From: Hirsutella rhossiliensis
Lineage: Eukaryota > Ascomycota > Sordariomycetes > Hypocreales > Ophiocordycipitaceae
Direction of reading: 5' to 3'
DNA length: 64,000 nucleotides
NCBI RefSeq assembly: GCF_020360975.1
Contig: NW_025408688.1
Coordinates: 62,001-126,000 of the forward strand
Part shown: positions 1 to 10,897 of the stretch, one piece after another
Layout: each line of letters starts with the position of its first letter
Numbering within the stretch: the first letter of the stretch is position 1
Notes under the pieces: model-generated
What the model was told of the DNA's origin: nothing
Database searches by the model: none
The model's input: the letters and a program-made list of their open reading frames with translations, nothing else
Made by a program: the position numbers and the translations under genes

Positions 1-1122
1 GGTACAGCGTCCGGGCTTCAGTGTTGATTTAAACTTTGAATTGAGCGGCCCAAAGTGGCTCAATTTGAGCCATTTTGGGCTGCTTGAAATGCACGACCAG
101 CAACCGCGAAACCGAGCAGATGAATGACTGCCCAAAACCGCTGCAATCAATTTTTGATATGTTTGAAATCAACTCCTGGCAATATGGACATATCTCCATG
201 GTATATACAGTGAGGTTTAGGTTTAGCGTCCGCAGATCAATCAATGGGTAAGTCTCAGCAAGCTGAGAGCGCGGGCGGAAGGATAAGGGCAGGCACAATT
301 GAGTCCAAACGATGATGCATGTTTTCTATCTATCTGTGCGACATTGAGGGGGTATTTATACGAATAGATACCAATCTTGGACCCGTGGAGGGCCTGAATC
401 AGGGCCAATTCCGTGTATCCTGATTAGGCAATGTTCCTCTACTGTATCGATACCTGACTCAAGTCCCTGTGTCTGACCTGCCTCTTTCACCGGAGTTTAT
501 ACGTGTGCGGATTAGACCGTCAGTCTGCTCCCTCTGACAGTAAGTTATCCGTGGGGTTATTAGGATTCACAATTCAAGGCTGAATAATGCTTGCAGAAAG
601 AGTGTCTGCCTTGATTTAACAGCTATATAACATGGCAACATGTCCATATAGCCAGGAGTTAATTTCTAGACCTATCAAAAATTGATTGCAGCGGTTTTTG
701 GGCAATCATTCATCTGCTATTGTCGCGAAGAACGGCCCATGGTCGAGTCAACCAGGTCACCCATGGGTAGCTAGGGCAGCAAGGGAGCTGATAACCAGGT
801 CTGAACGAGGAGGCTGGAAAGCTCCTCTTGAAAGACTGGAACATCTCCAGTCGAGAGGCTGGGGACCCTCAGGTCCCCAGCCTCCCTGAACACATTACCT
901 TTACTACGAAAGAGGGATATAAATAGGGGCTTGGGTTTAGGGCAGAAAGGGAGGAGGACAGAGACAAGGTATACAATGAAACTACAATATGCCTTTTCTG
1001 CTGACTTTCTTCGTGAGAGCCATACGTTCGGTTTCGCGGTTGCTACCTGGCCGTGACTTTCAAGCAGCCCAAAGTGGCTTAATTCAAAGTTTAAATGAAC
1101 ACTGAAGCCCGGACGCTGTACC
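1..1122. mobile_element. Foldback/TIR element with ~200-bp inverted arms
   Basis: The first ~205 bases recur as the reverse complement at about 628-720 plus 1019-1122. The outer 28 bases, beginning GGTACAGCGTCCGGGCTTC, match except for one base. The left arm holds an extra ~25 bp that is itself a hairpin (GCCCAAAGTGGCTCAA against TTGAGCCATTTTGGGC). The right arm is split by a solo LTR. No transposase ORF is visible, so this is a non-autonomous foldback element. Its left end coincides with the window edge, so the true terminus and target duplication cannot be read. Confidence 0.7.
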
Positions 1123-1245
1123 TGAACCCCACTAGAGTGATGGTCTGGAATATAGCGGCGACTTGTTGAGCTGTTAAATCAAGGCAAATGCTTTCTGCAA
1201 GCATTATTTGGCCTTGTATGGTGAATCCTTACAACCCCACGCATA
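545..1245. repeat. Second, interlocked inverted repeat (545-625 vs 1165-1245)
   Basis: About 80 bases at 545-625 (GTGGGGTTATTAGGATTCAC through TTGATTTAACAGCT) recur in reverse complement at 1165-1245 with scattered differences. One arm lies inside the foldback element and the other outside it. The arms are therefore interlocked with, not nested inside, the first pair. Confidence 0.6.
721..1018 (+). mobile_element. Solo LTR, copy 1, nested in the foldback element
   Basis: About 298 bp, starting TGTCGCGAAG and ending CTTCGTGAGA, which are imperfect inverted ends. It is nearly identical to the copy at 6467-6766. It contains a TATA-like box (GATATAAATAGGGG). Flanks GCTAT (716-720) and GCCAT (1019-1023) look like a 5-bp target duplication with one mismatch. 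It interrupts the right arm of the foldback element, so it inserted later. No internal retrotransposon sequence remains, which fits LTR-LTR recombination. Confidence 0.75.
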
Positions 1246-1579
1246 GCTTACCCCGTAATTTTTTTTTTGATTGATCTGAGGACGTTAAATCTGAATACTA
1301 GCGTCTTAGCAGGATAGAAACAAGTAATCTTTGCCAGCATGATGTGTTCACGCCATTACCAAAAGAAAACACTCAACACATCTTTCAGAATGAAGTCCTA
1401 ATTCCAATGCCCCCGAAAGGGTAGCGGGTACTTAATCATCGGGCACAATAAATCAAAAGATGATAAGCTCTTGAGAACTTCTACCCAAGTCGAACCACGA
1501 GCTAGAGAACCAATATCAACTTCAAACACCAACAATGACGGTTCAAACGTCGACAAGTCTTTAGGGCTCATCGCGTGGA

Positions 1580-2168
1580 CTCATCCCGAGGACTCGTCTC
1601 AAGGGCTCGTCTCAAGGGCTCGTCTCGAGGGCTCGTCTCAAAGGGCTCGTCTCAAGGGCTCATCTCAAGGGCTCGTCTCAAGGGCTCGTCTCAAGGGCTC
1701 GGTGGCTCTCCTCAAGGGCTCATCTCAAGGGCTCATCTCAAGGGCTCGTCTCAAGGGCTCGTCTCGAGGGCTCGGTGGCTCTCCTCAAGGGCTCATCTCA
1801 AGGGCTCATCTCAAGGGCTCGTCTCAAGGGCTCATCTCAAGGGCTCGTCTCGAGGGCTCGGTGGCTCTCCTCAAGGGCTCATCTCAAGGGCTCGTCTCAA
1901 GGGCTCGTCTCAAGGGCTCGTCTCAAGGGCTCGTCTCGAGGGCTCGTCTCAAGGGCTCATCTCAAGGGCTCGTCTCAAGGGCTCGTCTCGAGGGCTCGGT
2001 GGCTCTCCTCAAGGGCTCATCTCAAGGGCTCGTCTCAAGGGCTCGTCTCAAGGGCTCGTCTCGAGGGCTCGTCTCAAGGGCTCGTCTCAAGGGCTCGTCT
2101 CAAGGGCTCGTCTCAAGGGCTCGGTGGCTCTCCTCAAGGGCTCATCTCAAGGGCTCGTTTCAAGGGCA
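1580..2168. repeat. 13-bp minisatellite (GGGCTCGTCTCAA units)
   Basis: Roughly forty tandem copies of a 13-mer, with CGT/CAT and CAA/CGA variants. A longer variant containing GGGCTCGGTGGCTCTCCTCAA is interspersed at intervals. Because 13 is not a multiple of 3, the array stays open in three frames and creates long artificial ORFs, which I do not call as genes. Confidence 0.9.
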
Positions 2169-3160
2169 TGCTCTGGGATACCCAGGACGACACCGGGAGG
2201 AAGCCAGCTGTACTTATACTTATTACGTTTCCCCCTCTTGCAATGGCAATGGGAACAGCGGAACACCATCTTCTCATGTTCCCTCCCACGTCGCTCATGA
2301 GGTAGGGTGTCATTGATCTGCGAGTCACCATACATGGCAGAGGAAACGCACCACCCTCTTATTAAGGCTGCCACACTCTGCAGGGATGCAATTACCAAAC
2401 CCCACCAGCCGCCGCGAGATGGGCAAGGAGACATAAAATGTAGACAAATGGTGAACGACACGGCTTAGAGAAAAACCACGCGGACCTCCCGCCTGAAAGA
2501 GGCCAATACAAAGTCTAGCATCGGATTTTCTCAATGCACCTATATCATGTTTGGGCGCGAATGTTGAGATGAATCTGTACTGTCCAGCCGGCCGCAGAAA
2601 AGCGGGTATGGTCCGGGATGGCAGTCACCCCGCTTGCTGGCAAACGCCCCTCTATTCCATGCTCCCCAACCCCGGAACGCAACTTCCCGAGAACGTCGAT
2701 GTACCGCTTTGCAAAGTCGTGATAGCAGTGTAATTTGAATCAATAGTCTGACATACACTCCACGAAAAGATGGTGTGCAGCCGGAAGTAGCCCACGCTTC
2801 TTCCTTGGTCTGCGCAACCCGCACTCGGGTGCCTCGTCAAATGCGACAGCCATATGGAAGAAGTGGCAGAATCAGAAGGTCCTCACGGCGGCAGGCGATG
2901 ACTGGTAGAGTTATCATCAAGTTTTGTTCCCTTGGCAGGGCGGTATTTCCTTGAAATGGCGTCATGAAGCAACAGCTTGCTCGAAGTCACTCCCCGTGGC
3001 AAAGCAAAACGGGCTCTACCCAAGACACCGTCCGAGGCTTTCGAGCGGGTGCCCGCCCAAGCCAGCTCCCAGCCAACCCAAACGCCGCCGACTCCCGGTC
3101 CCAGAGGACTTCTCCGACGGCGTTGACTGGGTCAACGGTCAACGCTCACGCGTGGCGGTC
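2169..3160. other. Intergenic, no supported gene
   Basis: Only short ORFs with no recognisable domain. An ORF at 2924-3304 on the plus strand is antisense to the 3' end of the cyclin gene and is not supported. Confidence 0.5.
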
Positions 3161-4027
3161 TCAGCGAGGCACGTCTTCTTTGTGCCGTATTTCATCGGTT
3201 TGACTCCCAGATTCATGCAACGTGTCGTTTCTGCTGCTCGGCGGTATTGTTCTCGGTGCTTTCCAATTCACCAAGGCAGTGAGTTGGCCAAGCGCTGCCT
3301 CTAAGACTCGTTTGTACTCACGCAAGGATCGATCGTCCTGACTGGAAGCGCCCTGGCCGTAGCTACCTGCAGTCCACTTCGGAATGGACCTTTCTAGGTC
3401 TTGAATCAGTTTTGCCTCATCTTCTCGCCATGCTTTCTTTCTTGCGTGCCCCTTGCCAATATTCAGCGGTAGCGGCTCTAAGAATGGCGCCAGTGCGGCG
3501 CACAAGTCCTGCTCGCTCATTGTCAGATCCCAATCTAGGTGACATATGAGCTGCGCTTCCATCTTATTCACATCGCCTTGGGTGAACTGAAGAGCCGAGG
3601 TAGCAGTCTGGACGCTAGAGTGAAACACCCAGTGTTTGTTTTTGGGTGGACTATCATCGAGAAATTTGACGGCCACGACGAGTGACGCTAGGAATATGCG
3701 ATGTGGTGTAGAAGAGACGCCATGGGCTGTCGTATTCAGCTTTGACTTGAGGCGGTTGAGATAGACGAGAGTCGACATGAGCGGTAAGGCTCTGACCTCC
3801 GATGAGACTACTAGATTCGCGATGAACTCCTCCAGTGCCGGTAGCCTAGACTTCTCAGGCTCATACCAGCAAGCTCCATACTGAAGTAGTTCAGAAGGAA
3901 AGGGCGTCGAATCCTTCTGCTGAAGAGAGGCGCACGGGCTCGTGAGCGGAGGTGGTGAACCGTGGCTTACTACACGGTCCACGATCCTCGCGAGATACGC
4001 GATCATATCGCTGCTGACTGGCTGGTT
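3161..4027 (-). CDS. Pho85-type (Pcl1/2-like) cyclin, 5' end frameshifted or spliced
   Basis: A 281-residue ORF from ATG 4006 carries a cyclin N-terminal fold of the PCL/PHO80 family at residues ~60-165. Diagnostic stretches are MSTLVYLNRL, HRIFLASLVVAVKFLDD and KNKHW. Family members activate the cyclin-dependent kinase Pho85 and act in the nucleus and cytoplasm in cell-cycle or nutrient control. The ATG at 4006 lies inside the conserved region. The seven codons before it (4007-4027) read NQPVSSD, matching the PVS-DM motif at the family N-terminus, but a TGA at 4028-4030 closes that frame. Upstream, a different frame reads DAFNQQALRHF, typical of the preceding residues. One missing base, or an unrecognised intron, would explain the break. 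Family assignment is firm; the exact start is not. Confidence 0.8.
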   Translation of the reverse strand, partial: NQPVSSDMIAYLARIVDRVVSHGSPPPLTSPCASLQQKDSTPFPSELLQYGACWYEPEKSRLPALEEFIANLVVSSEVRALPLMSTLVYLNRLKSKLNTTAHGVSSTPHRIFLASLVVAVKFLDDSPPKNKHWVFHSSVQTATSALQFTQGDVNKMEAQLICHLDWDLTMSEQDLCAALAPFLEPLPLNIGKGHARKKAWREDEAKLIQDLERSIPKWTAGSYGQGASSQDDRSLREYKRVLEAALGQLTALVNWKAPRTIPPSSRNDTLHESGSQTDEIRHKEDVPR

Positions 4028-4030
4028 TCA

Positions 4031-4990
4031 AAGTGCCTGAGTGCTTGCTGGTTGAAGGCATCGACAGTGGGAGATCGGGAAGCATCTTAGATATTGGTGG
4101 GCAATGGCTATCCTTTGGCTGTAGAGACCGCAATTCGAGACTGCCGACGGCGTCAGTTTGGGCGCAAAGAATTAGAACGCGAGGAACTAGAGCTCAAGCC
4201 CACTGACCCACGGCGACACCTACGTCCGAGTTTGGGAATACGTAGTTCGTGACGGATGAAGATAGAAGTCTGAAGGCGACTGCGGCGAGCTTGTCTGGAT
4301 TGCCGAGGTTGAAAGGTGAGTAAATGACTTTGCATCTCTCGGATTTGTGCGATAGCGACGAATAAAATGGTTTGGTCGCCAGTTCTGCCTCACTGGAGTA
4401 GAAACACTCACAAGCTTTCGCGCCCGGCTTGCATACTGTATTGCTCCCGCACGCAGCAGACAAATTGATAGGCTGACTTGTCTGTTAAATTGGCACCTTC
4501 TGTGGCTAATAAAGGCTGATTTTAAGGTGAGATAAATCCTGAGGGGGGGCAACGCAACGATATTTGTCAGGTAACCGTTACGCCCCAGTAAACGTGTAGG
4601 CCAACACGTAGTGTAGAAATAATAGTTCCTTATATGTTTTATGGATTAGCCAAGGCACGAGTTGACCGCAGATCTGCCACCAGAAAAGAGGGGGTAGTGA
4701 GGGGCTTTCAAGACGCGAAAGCGCTTCCCTTTCTACTTCACTACCATGGAGCTCTATCAGGATGAGGTTGAGATTCATCTTTCAAGATCTTTCGAAAAGG
4801 ATCCATCAGCGGGTGACTTTTCGTTGCGTTTCACGCGCTTATCATGTACGTTCGCCTCAGCGCAGTGAATTTTAGATGCGTTATAGCGCAAATGGGGAGG
4901 TATACCTGCTGTTTTCGACTCCTCCGTATCAAGTATGCAAAACAGAGGCATACCGGTAGACTAAGAGTTAAGCATCATGTTCGGAAAATC
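4031..4990. other. Intergenic, no supported gene
   Basis: Beyond the probable cyclin first exon (~4031-4100, minus strand) I see only short overlapping ORFs without domains. Confidence 0.4.
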
Positions 4991-5434
4991 CTACACAAAG
5001 GTTCGTATTGCTTCTATCGTTTCTTGTTTACACTTGGAAATTGCCTCTTCAGCCTCGTGCCTGCTTCTGTCGCTTTCCTGTGCCACCACTGAACATGCGT
5101 TTTCCCGGCTCGCTAGAGCGGAGAGGAACCACGATGTTAGCCGAAGTGTGGCTTCTGCTTTTTCGACCTCGGCTGCGAAGCTCCCGCTTTGTGGGTGACT
5201 CTCCCTTCGAGACATTCGAGCTCTTGCTTGCTTCCTTCTGTCGTCTTTACTAGACCGAATTCTCTTATCGGTCTCATACATGACAAAAACTCGACGTCTA
5301 GCATGAGCCAGTCGCAAGACACTGTCGGGTATTTGAATGTGCGCTGTCTTCATTGGGGCGACTCGAGTAGTTGCCCGCTGCGACTCCTTTTGACGAAGCT
5401 GCGCAAATCCAGCGGAAGAAATACTATTTTCCAT
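4991..5434 (-). CDS. Hypothetical protein, helical C-terminus
   Basis: A 147-codon ORF with a genuine ATG at 5434. The middle is basic (KDDRRKQARARMSRRE). Residues ~88-147 are rich in A, E, K and S with a heptad-like spacing that suggests a coiled coil. I recognise no family. It could be a chance ORF; nothing nearby helps decide. Confidence 0.3.
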   Translation of the reverse strand: MENSISSAGFAQLRQKESQRATTRVAPMKTAHIQIPDSVLRLAHARRRVFVMYETDKRIRSSKDDRRKQARARMSRRESHPQSGSFAAEVEKAEATLRLTSWFLSALASRENACSVVAQESDRSRHEAEEAISKCKQETIEAIRTFV

Positions 5435-6466
5435 TTAACCACGGTCGCTTCGTACGTGAAGATCTATATGTTCAATCTAGATGAGCTGCAAGTTATGTCT
5501 TTTGTGCTTAATCTCGCCCCTGTTCTCAAATATATTTGGGCTTAGGCACTCATTCGTCTCATCACTGGATGGGTCGTATGTCGTACCAAGAAGTGTAGAT
5601 CAACTCTCGCGAAGGAGAGATCAAAAGTGGGCATAAAAGTGAATAAAGGGACATTTCGTAGGTAGATTCCCAGATGATCTGATAGTCTGTGATGTGCATG
5701 TGTTGATTGCTCTGCCCCAGTTGCCCTTTTCCCGTCCAAACAGCCCCTTTTGTATCCCTCCAAGCTTCTCCCAAGTTGATATCCCGTTTTCAGGTATAGT
5801 ATACATTCTATCAGGAAGAGGGCACTTCTTGCCACTTACTGAAGGCCACGTAAGTCATCTACGTCAGCAACATCAGCTCCATCTCCCCGATCAAATAGCT
5901 CTGCTAGCTTTTGGATCGATAGTTCAGTCTCTCGAGGTCCCCGAGCCAGTGATAGTTATGCCGGACTCCTCAAGGGTCCCTGTTCGAATAGGAGATCCTC
6001 CGGACCCTCAGTGGTCTAGGAAGAATAAATAACAGTCTGCAGACTTCCTTCTTACCTGGTTTCAAGCTGTATTACCTAGAGAGACCTAGAGACGTCAACT
6101 CGTTCGGACCTTCTTCTCGACATCAACAGCTAACTTTGGCTAATTTTTTTTATGGATGCCGTCGCGTAGACCACTCTTGGCTGGACATCACAACATGGAA
6201 TGCCGTGGGCTGGTAGGTACTCACAAATTGACCTCCTTCCGAATTCACGAAGTAATACGTAAAGAAATTCTGAGCATTGTGTTCTGGAGCTTCGCTACGA
6301 GTGGCGTTCATCGCCTGTAGCAGGTCTTGGCTGCAGTGTGTTGACTTACCAATGATACGCTCATGCCCTCGTCAAGTGTGGCATCCATCCCGACAGAATG
6401 GCATTTCGGTTTGGCCAATTTTCTTGCAAAACTCACGCAGTTGACAATTACATAAGGCCCTGCAAC
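5435..6466. other. Intergenic, no supported gene
   Basis: An ORF at 5694-6032 (+) has protein-like composition near its end (LEVPEPVIVMPDSSRVPVR) but no known domain and no good gene context. It is left uncalled. Confidence 0.4.
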
Positions 6467-6766
6467 TGTCGCGAAGAACGGCCCATGGTCGAGTCAACCA
6501 GGTCACCCATGGGTAGCTAGGGCAGCAAGGGAGCTGATAACCAGGTCTGAACGAGGAGGCTGGAAAGCTCCTCTTAAAAGACTGGAACATCTCCAGTCGA
6601 GAGGCTGGGGACCCCCAGGTCCCCAGCCTCCCTGAACACATTACCTTTACTACGAAAGAGGGATATAAATAGGGGCTTGGGTTTAAGCCAGAAAGGGAGA
6701 AGGAGAGAGACAAGGAATACAATGAAACTACACAGAATGCCCTTTCTGCAAACTTTCTTCGTGAGA
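6467..6766 (+). mobile_element. Solo LTR, copy 2
   Basis: 300 bp, nearly identical to 721-1018, with the same TGTCGCGAAG start and CTTCGTGAGA end. It is flanked by a perfect 5-bp duplication, GCAAC at 6462-6466 and 6767-6771, which fixes both ends. It contains a TATA-like box followed by an A/G-rich stretch. Confidence 0.9.
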
Positions 6767-6771
6767 GCAAC

Positions 6772-8335
6772 AGCGTAGGATTTAATTCCGAGTTTAGTGG
6801 GCACTAAAACTCGGTGCTGTGCACCTGAGCCTCACTGTACCGTAACGACACCACTACTCCAAAAAAGATGGTCGGGGGAGGAGGCCTTCCGGCTGTTGCG
6901 CAGCGACTTGCCGGAACTTCAAGACATTTAGTGCCTGTTTGGGTGTGGTTTGACGGCTTGTAAAACGGCATTGTAAGGGACCCAAGACGGTTTTACCCCG
7001 CCGCCCCCGACGTTGCAATACGTGAGGGACAAGAACTCTGTAGGTCCGGCAATCATTATCTGTAGAAGATGGTGTAAGGATCCCGTACCGGCTGCAGTGG
7101 GGCGGCTTTTTGAGAAGGTGTTGCGAGACAAGCTGCGATCCTGCTGCTGTCTTGTCGCATCCAAAATCCACTTCTCGCACCGCCGCATCCCGTCTGTCGG
7201 CTTGATCACCGCACGGCGAGAACACATGGGGACTCACCCCTAGGATCATCACGAGGTGCGAGAACCTATGGGTGGTACTGGTACAGTATGCCGGGTCATC
7301 GACTCATCGTCGGGTCGCTCGCCATTTATTGTCTGATACCACGGAACGATTTCTCCAACTGGTGTCGGGGCTGGAGGCCTCGGCATTTGCGCTACTGTTT
7401 AGCATTAACGTGAGATTCGGACAGGCTCGGGCACCAAGGTCGTTGTTCTATGTAGGAGACGAAGCACACGTAACGGCATAGCGCTTCTACTTGCTGAAAC
7501 GTAAGTCGACTGAACCCTACAGCCGCGTTCATTGAAGACTTCGATGGGGTAGCCTTCCTCATTGTCTCCGTTTAACCAGATAATGAACATTGTCACACAG
7601 GATGTATCAGCCTCCAACAATCTGATTTCCATATTCGCACAGCTGGCCCATATTTTAGGTCGTGGCTGTTCGTACTGCCATATTAGTGATGGATTCGAAC
7701 CTTCTAGATGACATCGTCATCTAGGCTGCCTGAGTGGCGATATCGGCACTCAACCCAACGTCACAAGTATAAGAAGCCAACTTCTCACTATCACTTATAT
7801 ATAGAATCAAGAGTTCTTCAGTCCCCGATCTTCATGCTTGCTCGGCTCATCCTCCGTGAGATAATCGTGGCCGCCCTGGCGGGCAGGTCAGATCGTTGGC
7901 GTCTCCATCCCATACGAAAACGCCGAAATGCTCCCAAGGTGAGAAGTATCGACAGGACTTACTTATTGTACAGCATCACTCCAACAACTTCCCACTTCCA
8001 GGCGGCAGGGCGAACTTGCCTTAATACCGGTTCTTGGGGTTGACGTCTACTATCAGTCGCCAAGCACCCCACATCTTCCACCTCTTTCTCTTCTCTTATC
8101 TTCTCACTTACACTTGGCGGCTATATCTCTTCGTCGTAAGGCGGACTTATTATCATCCAAGATAATCTGCAGCTGGTAGAGCAGGGCATAGTAGTCCGCA
8201 GAGAACTTTGTCGCATGGACCACCCAGCCAAAAGTGAGATGCACATCACAACAGCACCGCTGCTAGCATGGCTGATGTGGCATATTTCAATCAATGGAAG
8301 TTTAGCAATGTGCAGTAAAAACAGCTAGACAGCAT
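6772..8335. other. Intergenic, no supported gene
   Basis: No domain-bearing ORF. At about 7704-7724 there is a perfect 9-bp hairpin, CTAGATGAC / GTCATCTAG (seen on the minus strand), followed there by GGTTCGAATCC. This is tRNA T-arm-like, but a complete cloverleaf could not be built. Confidence 0.5.
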
Positions 8336-10897
8336 CTACTGTATTTCGGAGTGATGACGCAGCAAATGCTTCGTAAACCAGGCCAAATATCGCCACTTAT
8401 TATCACAACTCAAGGGGCAACAATACATTTTGTAACGATCCATGAATACATGTGGGCCAGGATCTTCCACCCTGAGACTTGAGTCAATTCCGTAAGAAGA
8501 TTCTGTGGAGAAGTTGGGGCCATCCATTAAATCTGGACGTCATCGAATAGTTAGGTTGCTGCGTCACTGCCATAACATATATAGCGGTGTACGTGTCAGT
8601 CGCCCCATATCAATGATTTGAGATCTGACGAGGCTGACTGTGTACTCACTAGAGTCAGGTCCGTCCAGGAATGCCAGCGAGTCTTCATGGCGCCGCAGAG
8701 CCGCGTTGTCTCGCAGCCGCAAACACTGATTTACGTCTCCAGACTGTTCGTCGCCATTGTCCCGTGTCTGGGTCACAAACTTAGCTTGCTGGTACCTGAA
8801 AATAGTGGGTCTCAACGTTTGTAAGGTGTGCGCGTAATGCCAGTCCTTCCCGATTTGTCGCTAGTTGAAGGAAACCTTGAGACGTCCGCGTCGCAGTAGC
8901 CAATCGCAACCCGTCACTGCAAAGTTTATCCATGTCTTCGGGTTGAAGAGCTTGTTTCTCGTATTCACAATCATCCAAATCTGACGTGGATGTAGGTGCA
9001 GTAGCAGTCTGAGAGTTTGTATGAGGCAGACAATCATTAGCGCCAACACCCTCAAGTTGGCGTCCCACGTCCGGCCCATTGGGTTGAGCTTCGCTCGCTG
9101 TTAGGCTCAACATCCAGGATTTCGTAGAAGCGTGACGAATTCTGCGCATCGGCCGTCGCCTTCGAATGGTGTTGAGGCGTCGCAGTTCTAGCTTCGTCTA
9201 GTATCTAGTCAGAGTCTCCTTGTTTTTTCCCAGTGCGACACCGACGTACCGTGGTCCAACAAAATTTGCTCAGGTCCGTCTTGGGCAGTGTTTGGTGGCC
9301 GCTCATCGCGCACTATAATCGTAGTATCAGAAGCAAGATGATCCTGCAGGCGTGACCTCGTAATCCCTTCGCTGCATGGAGTACCATCGTCAGATCCTGA
9401 GGTCGAACCCATAGTTGATATGGGAGCCTTCGAATGAGGTGCAAGACCGAAGTCCTCCTTGGGGCGGTCGCCATCGCGATCCTGCTCAGATTGGGGGCAG
9501 CTCGCTGTTTCTCGATTGGGATCGCACCCAAGTCTTGGTTCCGAATCGTCAGTTGAGCATTCCCCGTCGATTGAGACCTTCGGGTCCTTTTTGGCCGCGC
9601 ATAATCCGATTTCACCTGACTGAGATTGATCTCCGCAGCTGGTTTTGGGCGTCAGACGGAAAGCCCCTAAGCTCCTAGTATCGTCACCTGGGAATAGTGT
9701 GTTAGAATTGGGGTTTTCTCATCAAGACCAGGGACTCACCATCAACAGACCTTGCTCGTTGAGAGGCAGATGCATCATCCTTATCCTTTGCTCGTGACTT
9801 TTCCCGCTCATTGACAAACTGGCGAACCCGCCCGACGTGTTTGATGCGCTTGTCAATATTGGCATCCATTAAGTCGAAGCTTCGGAGGTCTCTGGCAGCG
9901 ACCCAGCCGACTGAGCTTCTCTCCGGAAAATCCAAGCAATCAAAAAATATGATGGGGTATTGCCGCTCTGCGAAAAGACGTCCGCCACCCTCGTACTCCT
10001 TTCGCCATCGAAAGCTTTTCTTCCCGGTCGTACTCATAACAGTGCGGGACGTTTTTCGTCAGACCCAATGCCTCGATTGTAATTGGAAGGCCAACATCGT
10101 GCAAATTGTCTGTGGGCAAGAGAAGTACTGGCGACCAGGCGTCGGATTTGAAAGCAAGGTAGACTTCGCCAGGGTGAGAGATCTGGCTATATCATCCTGC
10201 AACTGCCCGTCATTCTCGTTCAGTGAATCGTCACTATGCCGCTCTTGGCTCTCAGTGATTCGTCGCCTCTTCCACTGCGGCTGAATCATCCTATCGAGCC
10301 TTCGTTTAGGCTTGATTCGTCAATATAGTCCTTTCGGTCGGGCATGGGCAACTTACCCTGTTGCTTTTGCCGCAGGTGTCAGTGGTCTCCGTGCAAGGCC
10401 CCAGGAGGCCCACGACGCCCAACTGATTCGACGGGTGTTGCCGGTTGAGAGCCTTTCGGCTGATCTCTAGTTGACCCATTCGGAAGTGTTTGCTGGAGCT
10501 CCCTGTCTTCTGCTTCTTGCGGTGTATTTGGAAGCAGCATAGATTCCAATACTGCGATAAGCCCTTTGCAAGAGTCTTTCCAAACAGCATCGATACGACG
10601 CTGGTAAGAAGCCTCTGCACCCTCGAGGCCCTCTTTATGTTCACTTTCAATCCTCTCCAACTCACGGCCATAATTCAGAATCTTGCTCTGGAGCTCGGAA
10701 CGATCGATCGGGCTTTGACCTGAAAACAGACGTTCCCAAGCCTCATCAATGCGGGTGTTGACATCGGTCAGTCTCTCCTCATACTCGAATCGTGGTGACT
10801 TGTGGGACTTTAATTCTTGCTCGCACTGTGAAATTCGAATTTGTATATCTTCGATTTGTTGAAAGATGCGAGAACTGGACGGAATCGTCATAGCCAT
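8336..10897 (-). pseudogene. Multi-exon coiled-coil / PWWP-like / zinc-finger protein gene, frameshifted
   Basis: Start ATG at 10897. Exon 1 gives a coiled coil (IFQQIEDIQIRISQCEQEL onward, ~120 residues). Introns read directly: 10356-10291 (GTAAGT..TAG), 9739-9688 (GTGAGT..CAG), 9249-9188 (GTACGT..TAG), 8795-8744 (GTACCA..CAG) and 8649-8533 (GTGAGT, CTAAC branch, CAG). The last four keep frame exactly. Exon 2 encodes a PWWP-like module: HPGEVYLAFKSDAWSPVLLL, then YPIIFFDCLDF and GWVAARDLRSFDL. The last exon has a Cys/His pattern (CCPLSC ending FTKHLLRHH) like a C2H2 finger. Together these suggest a chromatin-associated nuclear protein; that is inference. Frame changes without a plausible intron occur near 10400, 10170 and 10020, so the gene is either decayed or carries sequencing indels. 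Confidence 0.6.

Noticed and set aside
1580..2168. CRISPR-like array
   Set aside because: Units are contiguous 13-mers without unique spacers, in a eukaryotic context.
1471..2316. 281-, 241- and 176-codon ORFs over the 13-bp minisatellite
   Set aside because: All three frames are open only because of the repeat; the encoded text is a frame-rotating repetition with no gene context.
2924..3304. 126-codon plus-strand ORF
   Set aside because: Antisense to the cyclin C-terminus, no domain.
7687..7990. LTR-like stretch (TGATGGATTCGAACC start, TATAA-type box) or tRNA remnant
   Set aside because: No partner copy, no target duplication, and no complete cloverleaf; only the hairpin is certain.
8180..8225. 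Box A-like AGCTGGTAGAGCA
   Set aside because: No box B at the right distance and no tRNA fold.
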